DNA of 64,000 nt from Fratercula arctica (taxonomy: Eukaryota > Chordata > Aves > Charadriiformes > Alcidae). The stretch is from contig CANTUZ010000005.1 of NCBI GenBank assembly GCA_947846985.1, forward strand, positions 16,216,389 to 16,280,388, in the 5' to 3' direction. Below the pieces are notes generated by a model that ran no database searches, had not been told where the DNA came from, and saw only the letters and a program-made list of their open reading frames with translations. Positions 13,771 through 26,399 of the stretch are shown here, piece after piece. How positions within the stretch are numbered: position 1 is the stretch's first letter; each line of letters starts with the position of its first letter. The position numbers and the translations under genes were made by a program.

Positions 13771-14146
13771 CTGTAACCTGATTTTGTGCCTGCCTTGGGC
13801 TTGAGATGGCCTCTTCCCAAAGCTCAAAACCAGGGAAAAGGAGTCCTTTGGGGTGCTGAGGCCCTTGTCACCTCCTTTTTGGCACTCTGCCTCTGCTTTC
13901 AGACTGACAGGAGACACCCCACTTTCCTGGCTCTGCGTACATGCTAGTGATGAGGGGGCAAAAAGTTTATTGTTTTGGGGCACTTGGGTGCTGTGTTTGT
14001 CATGATTAAGTAAATCATTTTTCTCTTCTTGGTCGCCTTTTCAACTTTTTCAACTTTTGGGTTTCTGGTTCTGCAATTCTTTTTTTTAAAAAAAGAAAAC
14101 AATCAAAAAAAAAGAGTAAAACACCAGGGTGTGGCTAACCTGGGCT

Positions 14147-14201
14147 GCCTGTGATTGTGGTTTTCAAACTCAAGTAGAATTAGCCTGTGATTGTGGTTTT
14201 C
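14147..14201. repeat. Two exact 19-base direct repeats, period 36
   Basis: A 19-base segment beginning GCCTGTGATTGTGG occurs at 14147-14165 and again, identically, at 14183-14201. The intervening bases include part of a 20-mer that is found again at 17123-17142. This looks like a recent local duplication. Confidence 0.7.
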
Positions 14202-15799
14202 TCGGGGAGGGGAAAATTACTAGTGGAAACTTGGCAGATATCTGCTTTAGGCATTTCTTGGTGCAGGCTGTTTTCACTGCTCATATGGGATGATGAAGAT
14301 AACATCAAGAATAATTATGGATTTTATTCTTCCTTTCTCTATTATTTTAGTTGAGATCAATTTCTCTAGACAGGATTCTGTATGCTTTAGGGTTTGTTTA
14401 AAGCCAAATCAATGGGACTCTTTGGTCCTTGTTTTTGTATGAGAAAGTGAGGGGCTGTATGCCTACAGATATTTATTGCGACAGTGCATTTTCTCCCCTG
14501 CGTCTTCTGCTGCCTTGTATCAATCAGCCAGCAGTACTGCCGATTACACATTGTCGTTATGTGGGCTGCTTTTATATACACAATAATGGGTCTTAGAATA
14601 GAGGCAAGGAAACTCACCTCTACAACTCAGTCCTCGAGCAACAGATAAAAATCTATGTGACTCTTGCCGTGGATAGGTGTATTTTGCTTAAATCTTTTTA
14701 TAGTAAGTTGTAAGGTACAGAACTTAACTTTTACTGGCTTATAACTTGAGAGCAATTTCCAGACTTCAGTTTCTAAGCCTCTGGGATGTCTTTTGCAATA
14801 GCTTTTTTTTTTTAGGGGGGGGTAGGTATTTCAGCTATGACAGGACTGAATTTCATGCTCCTCTAGTATCAGACACTCTTACTTAAAATAGTTCCACCCT
14901 GCTGTGGGCCGAGCCGGTTTCCAGTATGCCGCAGTGGACGGCAGCTCACTGGGAGAAGGGCAGTGCAGGGGCACGCCTGAGCTGCTCAGGAAAAATCCGC
15001 TCAAACAGTCTTCTGAGGATGAAAGTTAGGGATTTCTCATGAGAAATACCAGCTGTTTAACTTTTAATAGCACCTCTGGTCGGTAGGGTCTTTGTCAGAG
15101 ACAGCCCCATGCTTTCTGCTAACCTTTCCTGACTAGGTATTTCTAGCCAAAGCAGCCCCTGATAAGAATTTGAGCTATTCCTTTCAGCATTTTCCTTAAA
15201 TAGTCCACAGTGGTTCAAACATATGTGCTGATGTAACTTGGTACAGCAGGATGTCCTCTGGAGCAGGTTGTCAGATGGAGATAATTGTCACCAGTACCTC
15301 AGCAGAGCTCGAGTAATTTCTGCAGTCGGAGGCTCTGCTTTAACGTTGCTGGGTGTTGCGTTAGGAGTGTATGCCGTACATGGTGTCTGCTAAGCTGTGC
15401 CCACTGTTCTTGCAAGCAAGGGCTGTTCCTTTCCCCTAGAAAGGTTGTCCTCTAACACGTATGGATCACTTTGCGCATTGGGTCTGAAATGACTGCAGTG
15501 AGGAGAATGAGCCGGAGATACGTGGCATCACTATCCGTGTGCAGGGGTGGAAGTGCAGCATCCTCAAATTTGTGCTAACCTGGCTGGAAGGGCTGAGTTA
15601 GAAATGAGACATGAATGTGGATGTGGGCACAGTGTGTTAATTTTGACGTGCATATGCTATTCACAAGAAATATTGACTTTGGAGACAAGACTCATACATC
15701 AAAAGAATACTGCTCTGGCTTTCAATGCATCTTAAAATTTTACTGCTATTTTTTTTTTCCCTACCAAAATATTCTGAGTATTGTCATATGAATGTAAAA

Positions 15800-15819
15800 A
15801 ATCCTTCTTAAGAAGGATT
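15800..15819. repeat. 20-bp perfect palindrome
   Basis: The sequence aatccttcttaagaaggatt is its own reverse complement, with no spacer. In a random 64-kb sequence fewer than one is expected (about 64000/4^10). It could form a cruciform, or be a dimeric binding site with the half-site AAGAAGGATT. Confidence 0.85.
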
Positions 15820-17122
15820 ACCAGTCCTAAATATAAAAAGCTCAGTTCTTGTGAAAGTTGGATAAAGGCAGATGTTTTGCATTTGGCAAATGTTATCCAG
15901 GTGCAGAGCAGTGTGTGGCAAGCAGTTAGACAGGATCAAGCTGCCTCTAGTGACTTCAAGATGGCCACTAGCTCAGTGCTGCATATGAAGCACCATCCCT
16001 CCCTTGGAGGATGTATCCCCTTCTTTGGCGGGTGTCGAACTCTTTTCTCCTAAGACAGGCACAGCCCTGTCCTATTGTCAAATGACGACTGAAAAGGATG
16101 ATTAGCACTGCCCCCAAGTTAATGCATTCAAGGCTTATTTCAGGAGAACAGGCTGGGGCTGGAATTGCACCTGGGGCTGTGGCTGGGCATGGCCAGGGTT
16201 GTATGGGGAGCTCTTGGCAGTGGCAGCCAGTGACGGGGAGTGCCTTGCAATGCCAACATATACCAAAGGAGTGCACACAGAAAGATATGACCATTAAAAG
16301 AGAAAGGAATATAGCCATGAACCTACAGCGTGAATAAAACATTTTAGAAAGATTGTATCTGTTTGAATTATGTATACTCTCTTGGTTGGATGAAAATTTA
16401 TTAAAAAGAAAATTTATTTAAAAAATATGTAGATCTCAATAGAGTTGAGAGTCCAACTGCAAATATATTGAATACCCTCAATCCTGTAGGCAGCTACATC
16501 TAACTTTTTTGTATTTTAATGACTTAAGTTACAGGTCTGAATATGCTATAAATTCTAGCTGCAGAAATGCATAAAAGTGTTTAATTTGTTCTTAACTAGA
16601 ACTTATCTAGTTTTCAATCTAATATATATGACTTTTTGCTACTGTAGTCTGTATCAAATGTCAGGGCACCATTCCTTTAGGTGCTAAAGAGGTTGCTAAG
16701 AGGAATATTACTGTAGGGATCTTACAGTGTGAAACTGGTTGTTGCAAATGCAAGACAACCCACCCTCCCCTCTTCTCCACGCAAGATGACTTACTATGGA
16801 TGAGATAACTTAGGAGGAGTAAACTAATTGCTTGCTTAGCCTGATGTCTTAACTGCTGTGAAATGGAGGGGAAAAATAATTTATTTAATTTTAAATATGC
16901 CTTTGGAACTGGCTTCAAGTCCGTGCTCCATGATGGATTTGCTGTGCAGTATCAGGCATTTCACCTAGGCTTTCCATATCACACTTCTGTATCATGCTTA
17001 CCTATTTTTGTTAAATGAGTCTGCCTCTTGTCTTTGAGAGTCTTGCACAAGTTTTTAGCTTGGTACAAGGGCTGTGAGTACTATGGTAATGGGTGTTAAA
17101 GGAATTGGTTTTGGAGTATTTA

Positions 17123-17142
17123 TTCAAACTCAAGTAGAATTA
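17123..17142. repeat. Distant exact copy of a 20-mer from 14163-14182
   Basis: The 20 bases ttcaaactcaagtagaatta are identical at 14163-14182 and 17123-17142, in the same orientation and 2.96 kb apart. Flanking bases differ on both sides. Chance identity of this length is very unlikely in 64 kb, so the two are probably remnants of one duplicated or dispersed sequence. Confidence 0.7.
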
Positions 17143-18526
17143 AAATAAGCCTTCCAGTGAGAGAGTTGGTCTCTTAAGCACAGTGGGCCTGGCATTGAGA
17201 AGACCAGCTGTGTCAGTACTTCTCTCTTAATACTTCACACAGACTTTTTGATGTATAGCTTTTCCTGTATTGGTCTTTGAGGATGGAAAAACAAAGCTTT
17301 GTTGTGAAGGTGACTGCACAACCATGTAGAGCACTGGTTTCAGCATGCTGCTGGCTGGCTCAACGAAGCGGGTACATCTAGAGAATCTTCAAGTAATGTT
17401 TGCTGCTGTGGTTGGTGACATTATCAAATTTCCCAGTGCAAATACCTTTGAGAGGAGCAAGCCTTCAGTTTTTGTTCTTAGGATCATTTAATGAGTCATT
17501 ATTTACTTTTGTCACATAGCAATGTGGGACTTCATTTCTGGTAAAAAAAACAACTCTGCCAAGGTGATTGCTGAACAGAAGCAGCATATTTCCCATAACA
17601 AATTTTCAGCTCATCACACGCAAAGTTTCCAGATATAAATTTCATTGTGATTTTATATTTTTCACTAGCTGTTCCTGAGGGACAGCAGCTCCTTTCAGAT
17701 AAGTTCTGCTCAGTAATAAGCTTGAAAGCTTGTTTCTGCTTGGAAAAGGGAAATCCATTAACAGCACAGAAGAAATACCATGAAAAGTTAGGATGTAAAG
17801 CTGGGAACAATTCAGTTTGGGTTATGACAGAAGGAATTTTAGGATGGTCGGATGTAGTCTGTAAGGACCCTGAGCATCACTGCCCTCCTGCTGCAGGGTG
17901 GGACAGGGGGAGCTCCCAGATTGCAATCCTGCATTTTAGTTTCACTACAACCCTTTAAGCCAAATAGTTTCAAGGGTCTGAGTTTGGCAACTGATAGAGG
18001 AAGAAACTTGCTTTTCTTTGCTTTAAGCATCACTGGTCTGTTTTTGCTGGAAGTGTTGGTTCTGTTTTGGGTGTTTTGGGATTTTGTTTTTACTTAAGCT
18101 GAATAACAAAGCAAATAAGCAAGTTTATGGGGTGCTCTCCAACTTAATAAAAGTGGGGTACACTATATGGTGCCCAGCCAAGCCCTGGAGTGATGAGGGA
18201 CAAATGCTCATGTTGTCTCAGTCACACCGTGCATCAGAGAAAAAGGAAACCCAGACATCTTCTGGACAAGAGTATTTCCTAACTTTCATTCAGACAGAGA
18301 AATGTTTAGAAGGTGTCCTTGCAAGCCTGCAGTGCCAGGGCTGTGGGAGAAAGAGACAGAGGAGGAAATGATATGTTTTCTCCAGACTAGCTTGGGCAGT
18401 TTACTACAGTGGTTTAGGAAGAAGTAGGGACTGATTTTGACATGCTGATAGTATGTGAAGTTTGCCTCTAGTACACTTCTCTGCTGTGTACTTGGTAGGA
18501 ACTACACACGTACAAACCAGCTCTTC

Positions 18527-18575
18527 TAACTTCTGCTTGGCTGCAGTGCCTGGTAACTTCTGCATGGCTGCAGTG
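18527..18575. repeat. 27-base tandem duplication
   Basis: A 22-base segment starting TAACTTCTGC and ending GGCTGCAGTG occurs at 18527-18548 and 18554-18575 with one mismatch. Each copy contains a PstI-like CTGCAG. Confidence 0.65.
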
Positions 18576-19760
18576 ATATATGCCAGTCAGGGACTTGGCC
18601 CAAGATGCCAGGCTAAAACATTGATGGGAGGAAGTCTCTCTGACTTTTATTTTCAAAAGCTCTTAAGTTCAGCAGCTCTGTATCTGTGTTAGAGCTGCCT
18701 CTTTCTCTTTTCCCCCTCCCTCCTCTCCTGCTGCTCTTATGCATTTTGTTTGTCAACTTTGGAAGTACATCAAATTAAATCAAAGCAGAGGTATTTGCTT
18801 GCTTGCTTTTTGTCCCTGACTTTGTATTCCTCTTGAGCGTCAACTCCAGTGGAAATATAAGATTTGGCTCAGCTCCTGAGGTGTGAACTGACAGTAGCCT
18901 GTTCCTAGGATGTCTTTCTTTTAATCAAAATATGTAATAGATAGCTTGCAGAACAAGACAAGAAACTTATGGCAGATTTCTTTAAAGTAGATACCGGCAA
19001 GCAGTCAGCAATCTTGTATGTGGGTCTCCTCAGTTCTCCAAATGATTGGTTGTGAGCTGTGGATCACCCATGGCATCAGCTTTATTAGTGGTGACTTCTG
19101 GGGCTGTACAAAGCCTTACATTAAAAATAAGGTATAAGACTCTCTTTTCACAGAGTGAGACTGCTAAAATTTGCAAATGGAAGAGGGAAGAAGGCACTTT
19201 GATTCTTGATATGCTTTAAGGGATGCTCTCAACCAAAGACTTGACTACAGTTCACAAGTGTGACCGTGAAATCTTGACTGTTTGCCCAAATCCCATTATC
19301 ATTCAGGAAGTTCGTGATGAGTAGATTTAAGCTCTAATCATGCAAAGCATAGGAAAGTATGTGAGAATACCCACCTTTTATGGCATGGCATTTGTTGGCA
19401 TTATCGGCTTGGCTGTAGCAGACAAGATTAAAGGATTAGGAAGTAAACCAGATACCAAACTGCTGCTGCTAAAGTTGTAATTTGCCAGTATATTGATTAC
19501 AGAGGATTTTTTTTTTAAGCCGTCAGAACAGCATCCTGTATCCTTATTTCTATGTTAGCTTGTAACTGTATATCTTTAATAAAATGGAGACCTTATTTCA
19601 TAAGAAATGTGAGGTTTTCTATTGCTGAGATGCAGTCAATTAGTTTGGTTCATTTCTGTATCTGTCTATGTGAATTTGTTTCTTTTTCTTTTTTCCTATT
19701 AAGTTTGCTGTGAGAGAGAACAGATTTTTAACAGTGTTAATATGAGTAGGGAAACCTGTG

Positions 19761-19800
19761 CTGAAGTTTGTTCTTATTCTGTGGAAAGAGCAAACTTCAG
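19761..19800. other. 15-bp hairpin with a 10-base loop
   Basis: Bases 19761-19775 pair with 19786-19800 (fourteen Watson-Crick pairs and one G-U) around the loop ATTCTGTGGA. The stem is stable but shorter than a normal microRNA precursor, and pairing does not extend well outward. It may be a structured intronic RNA element or chance. Confidence 0.5.
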
Positions 19801-22539
19801 TCTCTTTTGGAGGATACTGGCCGTACCCAACACTGCCTGCCTACAATCTAATTTCTTTTCTGGAAGACATTACCAGAACAGAGCCCTAAGGCTTTTTCTC
19901 CAAATCCCTGCTTAATTTATTTTTTCCCGCAAGTCAGAATATATTGTAATGCCTCTACTTAAGCAACAGAGGAATTCAGCTTTCTAAAAATTAGCAATAT
20001 GAATGTAAGGAATTGAATGTTAAGCTCCTGACTTTCCTTTCTGTGTAAGTTTGCGCTCGGTAGGATGATATTCCACAAGGCTCTCAATCTGGGTTTAGTT
20101 TGTTAATAGCACCAAGGGAGCAAGCTGGTAGGAAACGCTCCTGCTGGACTGAGGTAGCATGAAGGTAGACTGGAGTGGGACCCACGCAAAACAGCAATCC
20201 AGGGAAACTGCTCCATCAAGTGTTGAAAGGTAAAACTGGCACTGCAGTACACTAAAAATGCACGTCTTGGGCCAGAAGCAAGGCGCTCTACAGGTGTCTC
20301 ACACAGGAGAAACACGCAAACCCCTTACCAATCTTCATAGGGACGGTTTCAGCTCTGAGCTGTATAAAATTTTAATTTGATGTTTACTCCCTTAAAAATC
20401 TAACGTAGTGGACAGTTAAAGGCTGATCTCTTCTGAATGGTTTTTATAAAAGGAAATGTTTTGCATGTGTGCAAATCGCATTCAACTGCATACTTTAAAA
20501 GCAAAGACCTACTTGCTTTCCTTTGAAATTGCACGATAAAAGTTGCAAGATTTGTAGGGAGAGAAAAGTAAGCAGTCATTTAATTTTGAATTTTAAGAGC
20601 GTATTTAATTATTCTGTTAAATGTTGACAGATATAAAGGCTGGTGTACATATGCAAATGTCACTGAAATAATTTGTAGGCTTAAATATGGCAGGCTGTCT
20701 TGCTTCCTTCCTCCATGAAAATTGGAACCCTCCTGACCTGAACCTGTATTTTATTTATGCATTTATTCATTTAGGATATCTGCGTTGCTCACTGCTGAGA
20801 AAAAAGTTTAGCATCTACATGTAGACCTTGATTTTATCTTAATTATTTTGTTTTTCCAAAATAATTCCACTCTCACATAACTACTTGAATCAGCTAAAGT
20901 AGGTATTTCCTAAAGTTCTTGGCTTCTAGGGCTTTCTGTTGAGAAACTATGCTGAAAAGTTTCTGAAAAGTCTTTTAAGAGAACAAAAAATTTATAAAAA
21001 TCTTAGTTGGAAAAGCCAACTAGGAAATCCACAGAATAACTTAGTACGACCCGATTCTCATGAAAATGTAGTACTATGAATAACTGCATTTTTGAAAAAA
21101 GAGGCAAGAGCTCTTGTATGTCAGGTCTTCAAAATCTCGTCAGTGTTTAGATTTAAAAGCCACTGATGACAGAGATTTTTAATTGGGTGGTAGAAAATAT
21201 GTAAATAGTTTCTTCTAGTATTTGTTCTTAAAACCATTGAGCTTTTGCTTGCTTCTGCTTGCATCCCAGGGGCTGTCCCAGGACTTGTTTTGTCATGTCC
21301 TGATTGGTACCTTCAGGAACCCCAAAACTTTATTCTGCTGTATCGTCTCTGTCCCCAAATGCTGAACAAGGTTGGAGGAGTGTATAAAAGACAAAATTTT
21401 CTTCTAAGCCTCAGAAACAGGTGCCTAACGTTAATGTTGCTGATCTGCCAGGCAGAGGCTGGAGCTGAGCAGCCCTCTGGCCGTATCCAGTAGCTGCTCC
21501 TCATCATTGCTTGGTCTCCTGGGGTAACGACAGAGCTTGGGGAAATGTGCATCTGGGAAAAAAAAAGTCCTTAACTCTGAACTTATTTTGGGTTATCTAA
21601 TTTAAAAATTGTGAATTCCTAAGCTTTTTAACTGACTTAGAGGATATAGCATGGCATTCATCTTGCCTAACACTACAAACTGTATCTAAGCTAGCTTGTA
21701 GTCAGTGGAGAGAAGAAGACACTTTGAGGGGGCAGTTCAGATGTCATGCGTTAGTCACCCGCCTTAGATGTTTCTGGGGGCCTGATCTGCGCTTAATAAC
21801 AAGTGGGTGCAGATGCCTCTGGCCACCCCATGCAGGTTGCTAAAGGCGAGTAGGAACAGCTCAGGGTGTGCTTCCCTCCTCACGCCTGCACCCTGTTTGT
21901 AAATGATTATAAATAATGTATTCTATAAATAATAGAATTTAATGAAAATATTTTGAAATCCCACCTTTTTCATAAATGTGAGTTAAAACCACTTGTAGGA
22001 GAGCAGTGCAATCTGAGCAGCACTGTGGATTTCTGTCCTTTTTACCAGCACCTAAAGTCTTCCCTGCATTTCGAGTTAGTGAGAGAATGATTAGTGTAGA
22101 GTGAAATAAATAAAAACCAACCTTACCTTGCTTCAGCAAAAGGCATGGAGGGTGAGTTGCCACCTTAGGACCTATTGCCTTCAGTGGGATGCAAAAAAAC
22201 ATGCATTGGGATGGCTTCAGGTGCCTCCCTGAATTGCAGGGAGAATGTGGGGTTTTTGGTTTGTTTTTCTGTTGGATTTTTTTCGGTGGATTGGACAACA
22301 TGACTGAAAACCGGCCTGAAAGGGAGAATGGTAATGGCTGTGGGACCTGCCAGCAGAGAGTAAAGAGAAGGAGGGTGAGTTAGTGCAGAGTGATACTGTT
22401 TTTGGTCTAAAATCCCCAAACCCCCCTCCACCACTGTGCACAGTAACAGGTGTAACCACAGGCTTTCCCTGCTCCCTCCCCCAGCCCAAGCTAATTTAGG
22501 TTTCTAAGCCTATGGAATGAGTACAACATGATGGAGCCA

Positions 22540-23000
22540 AAATTTATGAAAAAAAAATCCATGCTAATATGGGCTGTAAAATAAATGCAAACGAAAGCTA
22601 ATGTAAAACAGCTTTTATTCACATGAAAAAATAAACCTGTTAGCTCTGATAATCAATTAAAATATTATAGAATCAAGCAATCACAGATGTAGAAGCTTAT
22701 CCTCCTTAAGGTCATTATAAATCACATCCTTTCCTAAATCTCTCTATTCCCTCTTATTGCTTACATTTTAATCCCTGCCCGGGTATTGTTTCCATTGTTA
22801 AACATACTGTTTGCCAGTCAGTTTATTAAGATTTGTCTTGATAGTGCCAAAACAAATGCTCTTTTTCAAAGATAAAAGGAAGGCTAATATTAAAATAATA
22901 ATTTCGCTTCTTTGCTAGCAGAGCATAATTATTGAAGAAATTGGCATGTGAAATCTCTGAGGTGACAGGGAATTAGTATGTCAATAGGAGCCTGCTTTGA
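22540..23000. promoter_or_regulatory. Candidate conserved non-coding element
   Basis: This is a non-repetitive AT-rich stretch dense in developmental factor motifs: TAAT/ATTA cores, a forkhead-like TATTGTTT near 22785, and GATAA near 22870. It lacks homopolymers and open frames, unlike the neighbouring intron-like DNA. Conservation is inferred from texture and was not measured. Confidence 0.28.
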
Positions 23001-23120
23001 AGTTGACCCATACTCTTCTTGGTGGTGCTGGGGATACCTGGTTTCTTGTGATATAACGTGGGGAAAGGGACCTTTTTTGGGGAGGAAACAACCAACAGTA
23101 AAATTGTTCTTCTTTACTGT

Positions 23121-23136
23121 TTTTAATTAATTAAAA
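23121..23136. repeat. 16-bp perfect palindrome, paired homeodomain sites
   Basis: ttttaattaattaaaa is self-complementary and contains overlapping TAATTA cores. It is a plausible binding site for homeodomain dimers, or simply AT-rich chance. Confidence 0.6.
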
Positions 23137-23209
23137 GCTTTTGTAAAAATAGATGGGACATATAGGAGACGCAAAAAGTAAAAGCAGACAGAAGAATTAT
23201 AGACTTGAG

Positions 23210-23520
23210 ACTGATAAGAACAGCAAAGGGGCTTTAAGGGGACTGAGACAATTAAAGAAAATGTGAAACTATTGGTTTTTCAGGGGAGCTGTTGCTTGGT
23301 GACATCGGGCTTACTGCAATGAGGTCAATAAAGCGCTCCCTGTGAGTGCAGTAGGGTTGAAGAGCATTATTGGATATAGTGAGGAGCGCTGTAAGTTACT
23401 GCTACAAAAGCAAACACTTGCATTAAGCCTGAAACTGTTATCGGCTGACTCGAAGCCTGGAGGAAGCATGAGCCTAACAGCTTAACAACCCTACTGATTT
23501 ATATGTAAAAGCTATTATGA
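23210..23520. promoter_or_regulatory. Candidate conserved non-coding element with an X-box-like motif
   Basis: This is complex, non-repetitive sequence with balanced base use. GTTGCTTGGTGAC at about 23291-23303 resembles an imperfect RFX X-box. There is no coding frame. Membership in an enhancer cluster with the neighbours at 22.5 and 24.4 kb is an inference. Confidence 0.2.
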
Positions 23521-24383
23521 ACGAGAAGCAGAGCTACTAAAACATGTCCTAAAACCAAGCTAGAGAATAGACAAGATGTAAATGAAACATGTTTATTTGT
23601 TCTGTGCTTTAGTTGGTGGCAGACAAGCCCAGCGCCGAGGAAAGCTGCCAAGGTCATGGCTGTGCTAGTGCTCAGTAGCGTGAGCACTGAGAGACGGAAG
23701 CTGCTAGTAAGTGGGAAGCTTCAACAGTCAACACCACTTCAGCTTGAAATCCTCAAGTTACGTGAAGACTTGATGAAATAAAATCTAACATGTCGTCCAA
23801 ATATCTACTATATATACTGTATATATAAGATTATATACAAAATCTTATTGTAATAAGAGTGAGCCAAGCAACGTCCCATTTTTGCATGGGTGAGACTATT
23901 TCAAATAAGAAGTAGAAGTGGCTCCAGTTCATAGCAAATAGCTGATGGATCACTATGGTTGGACATGGACGGATATCAGAAAAAATGGCAGTCTGGTCTC
24001 TAGTAGCCCAAAAGACTGGGAATAACGGCATTTGAGATAGAAATAGGTCAAGATGAGGTAGCATGGGAGAAATGTGTTTTAAAAAGAAAAAAAAAAATTA
24101 AAATCACGTCAGTTAAGAGCAGTCAAGTGTCCTCCTATGGAGTTGCATTTCACTTTGTGTTAAATGTGAAACTGTGTGTCCTTTGATGTTCACAACTTCC
24201 TTTATAGATCAAGCCAGCAAGAAACAATTGATGGTTCATGATTTTCGTCCTGGAATTGTAAAGGTGGCCTCAGTGGTGTTAAGTCAATTTATACCATTTG
24301 GTAGTCTGGACAATGATGAGAGTCCCCCATATCTCCAGTTACAGTAGCGCAGAGAAAGGCAAATGTTAAGAGTAGAGTGAAGA

Positions 24384-24450
24384 GTTAATTATAGTTGCTT
24401 AGTTATTATGGTTAATTATGGAGCTTAATGTTTGCATTAATGTAACCATA
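24384..24450. promoter_or_regulatory. Homeodomain/POU motif cluster
   Basis: TTAATTAT near 24385 and TTAATTATG near 24412 are followed by TTTGCATTAATG near 24431, which combines an octamer-like and a homeodomain core. Three such sites in under 70 bases are suggestive of a developmental enhancer. Confidence 0.3.
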
Positions 24451-24959
24451 CTGATTTTGGTGTCATTCTTTCACATTTGTCTCTTAAGAATAGTCTGTCT
24501 GTTGGGATTTATCAGTGGGGAACTACCTATTTAATTGAGGGACAGAATATTTAGAAACACTTTTTTTTTTTCCTCCTATGACTGAAAATGAAATGTAAGA
24601 GTTATCATCAAATTTGAACACTTGGTTTGTATTATGGAATTTGGAGCAGAGTGTATGATCCCTGGGGTGCTCGTCCCAGCGTCCTAAGGCTTTCTTCTGC
24701 TTTGGAAATGTCACCCAGAGGAGACAGGATGTCTGTAAACTCGGCATAGGGGGCTGAAGTTCCTTGTCTTTTTGAGTCCTCATCACATTAGTTACATCAA
24801 AATCTAATTTTTAAAGAAATGCAACTATTGGGCAGATTTGTTTTGTTTTCTGATTAATCGCAGATAATTGGTGCAGAATTATATTTTTCTGACTGCTGCT
24901 GAGTTGAGCCTAGACCAGAGTTCCCTTGAGATATCAGTTGGTTGTTTCTGGCAGTCCTC

Positions 24960-24983
24960 TTAATAAAACTCCAGTTTTATTAA
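24960..24983. other. 10-bp hairpin with a 4-base loop
   Basis: TTAATAAAAC at 24960-24969 is the exact reverse complement of 24974-24983, with the loop TCCA. It is AT-rich and of unknown role. The left arm also contains an AATAAA, but no GU-rich element follows. Confidence 0.5.
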
Positions 24984-25055
24984 ATTCCTGGTCTCTGAAT
25001 GTAACAAATTCCTGTGTCAAAGTTGATGGGACTCCAACCTCTCCTCACTGTAACC

Positions 25056-25069
25056 CTGCCTCGAGGCAG
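25056..25069. repeat. 14-bp GC-rich palindrome
   Basis: ctgcctcgaggcag is perfectly self-complementary, with a central XhoI-type CTCGAG. Confidence 0.7.
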
Positions 25070-25939
25070 TAAGGAACTATAAATGTTCAGCTACTTCAGG
25101 ACTAGGATGAATCAGCTCAAAAGATTCATATAAAAAGACATCTTAAGTTAGACCATTTTTAGTTACAATTCTTCCTGCCTGACTGTGTGAAGACCTGAGC
25201 ATCTTGGTGTCCCATTCATCTAATGGAGCCATTGGACGTCGGTGGTACTGAAATATGTTTTCAAGCTGCTTCAATGTGAGTAACTTTAAGTCCATAATGC
25301 AATAAATCTTTCCTTGAGTGTATGTAGACCACTATAAAGAGGTACATGAGCTTCCATTTCTTTTCTCAGACCCACTAACAATGTACTTGATTGGTTGAAT
25401 TTCTAGAGCACTTAGAAATTAAATTTTTAACATTCTCTTGACCAGAGAACAGAGAAGATGATGTGTGTTAAAATTGATCTAAAGTTTGAGTTACATTTTT
25501 AAAAGTATTTTGATTTGGATGAAGTGATACTCTCTATTTTTGGGGGTGTGTGTGTGTATGTATCTATATGTTAAGCTTTCTGCTTTTAAATTCATAGCTT
25601 TGCTGTAGAGGTAAGGAGGAAGGTTGTTGATAACTCAGTTTGAGATGCTTATGGCAGAGAGGAGTTGGCCTGGTGATGGGCACCACGTGCTCAACATTGA
25701 AAATGCTGCTCTGACCCTTTCCTGCCATGCACGCACCGGACAGAAAGATATTTTGACATTTTTAATGTGATATGAAAGCATATGGATATCCTCTTGTGAA
25801 ATACAACCAACTTACATGTTTTATGTCACTCTGCTTTGAGACAGCTGGAGCTGAGGTTGGGCTGTAATTATAAACACCATTAGTCCTTTTTTTTCCCCGT
25901 CTGTGTGGAGCACAGCCATCCCTCCTTCTGTGCCTTTAG

Positions 25940-26002
25940 ACCTGTAAGGACGGCACTCTACCTGCCTCACCTGCGCACCACAGGGGCATTGAAAGGTGCC
26001 AG
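25940..26002 (+). other. Candidate 63-nt cassette exon
   Basis: This is the best-bracketed candidate exon on the + strand. The acceptor is a long pyrimidine run ending TGCCTTTAG at 25939. The donor is CCAG followed by GTAAGC at 26003. The exon is 63 bases, so it would preserve frame, and one phase is open throughout and reads TCKDGTLPASPAHHRGIERC plus Gln, with two cysteines. The + orientation agrees with the T-rich strand of this half of the window. I do not recognise the peptide. It could be an exon of a non-coding RNA or a chance pairing of sites. Confidence 0.28.
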
Positions 26003-26399
26003 GTAAGCTGAGACACTGGCAGCAAGACTTTTGTGTGTATAAGGTTGTGTTAACATTTCTTGGCTGTGCAAATATTAACTGAAAATGTTAATTACTGCTT
26101 ATACCATAAGATTTTTATGAAAAGGTCACAAGAGGTCGTTCAGCTTGTTATTTAAAAATGGAAAAAAAAAAGTAAGACCTCATTGCTGTCCATAAAGAGG
26201 TGCTTTGGATCAAACACAAATTGTTTCATGAAGCTCTGAGAAAAGACTGTGGGCTTTACTAGGCAGGTGGTGAGGTTGGTGCTGTCTGGCCCTAACAGGA
26301 GATTAACCTCTAGTAATTAATCTCTGTTGACCAAAGATTAATTTCAGTGTCTAGTAAGAGTGGTATGGTGGAGGTTTTTTGCCTTTTAAAATGTGGTGT

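Larger units (their letters stand above)
14202..22539. other. No gene seen; scattered small repeats
   Basis: This is intron-like DNA. Short frames of up to 124 codons (for example 15968-16342 on the - strand) have no family features. The repeats and palindromes within it are listed separately. Confidence 0.4.
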
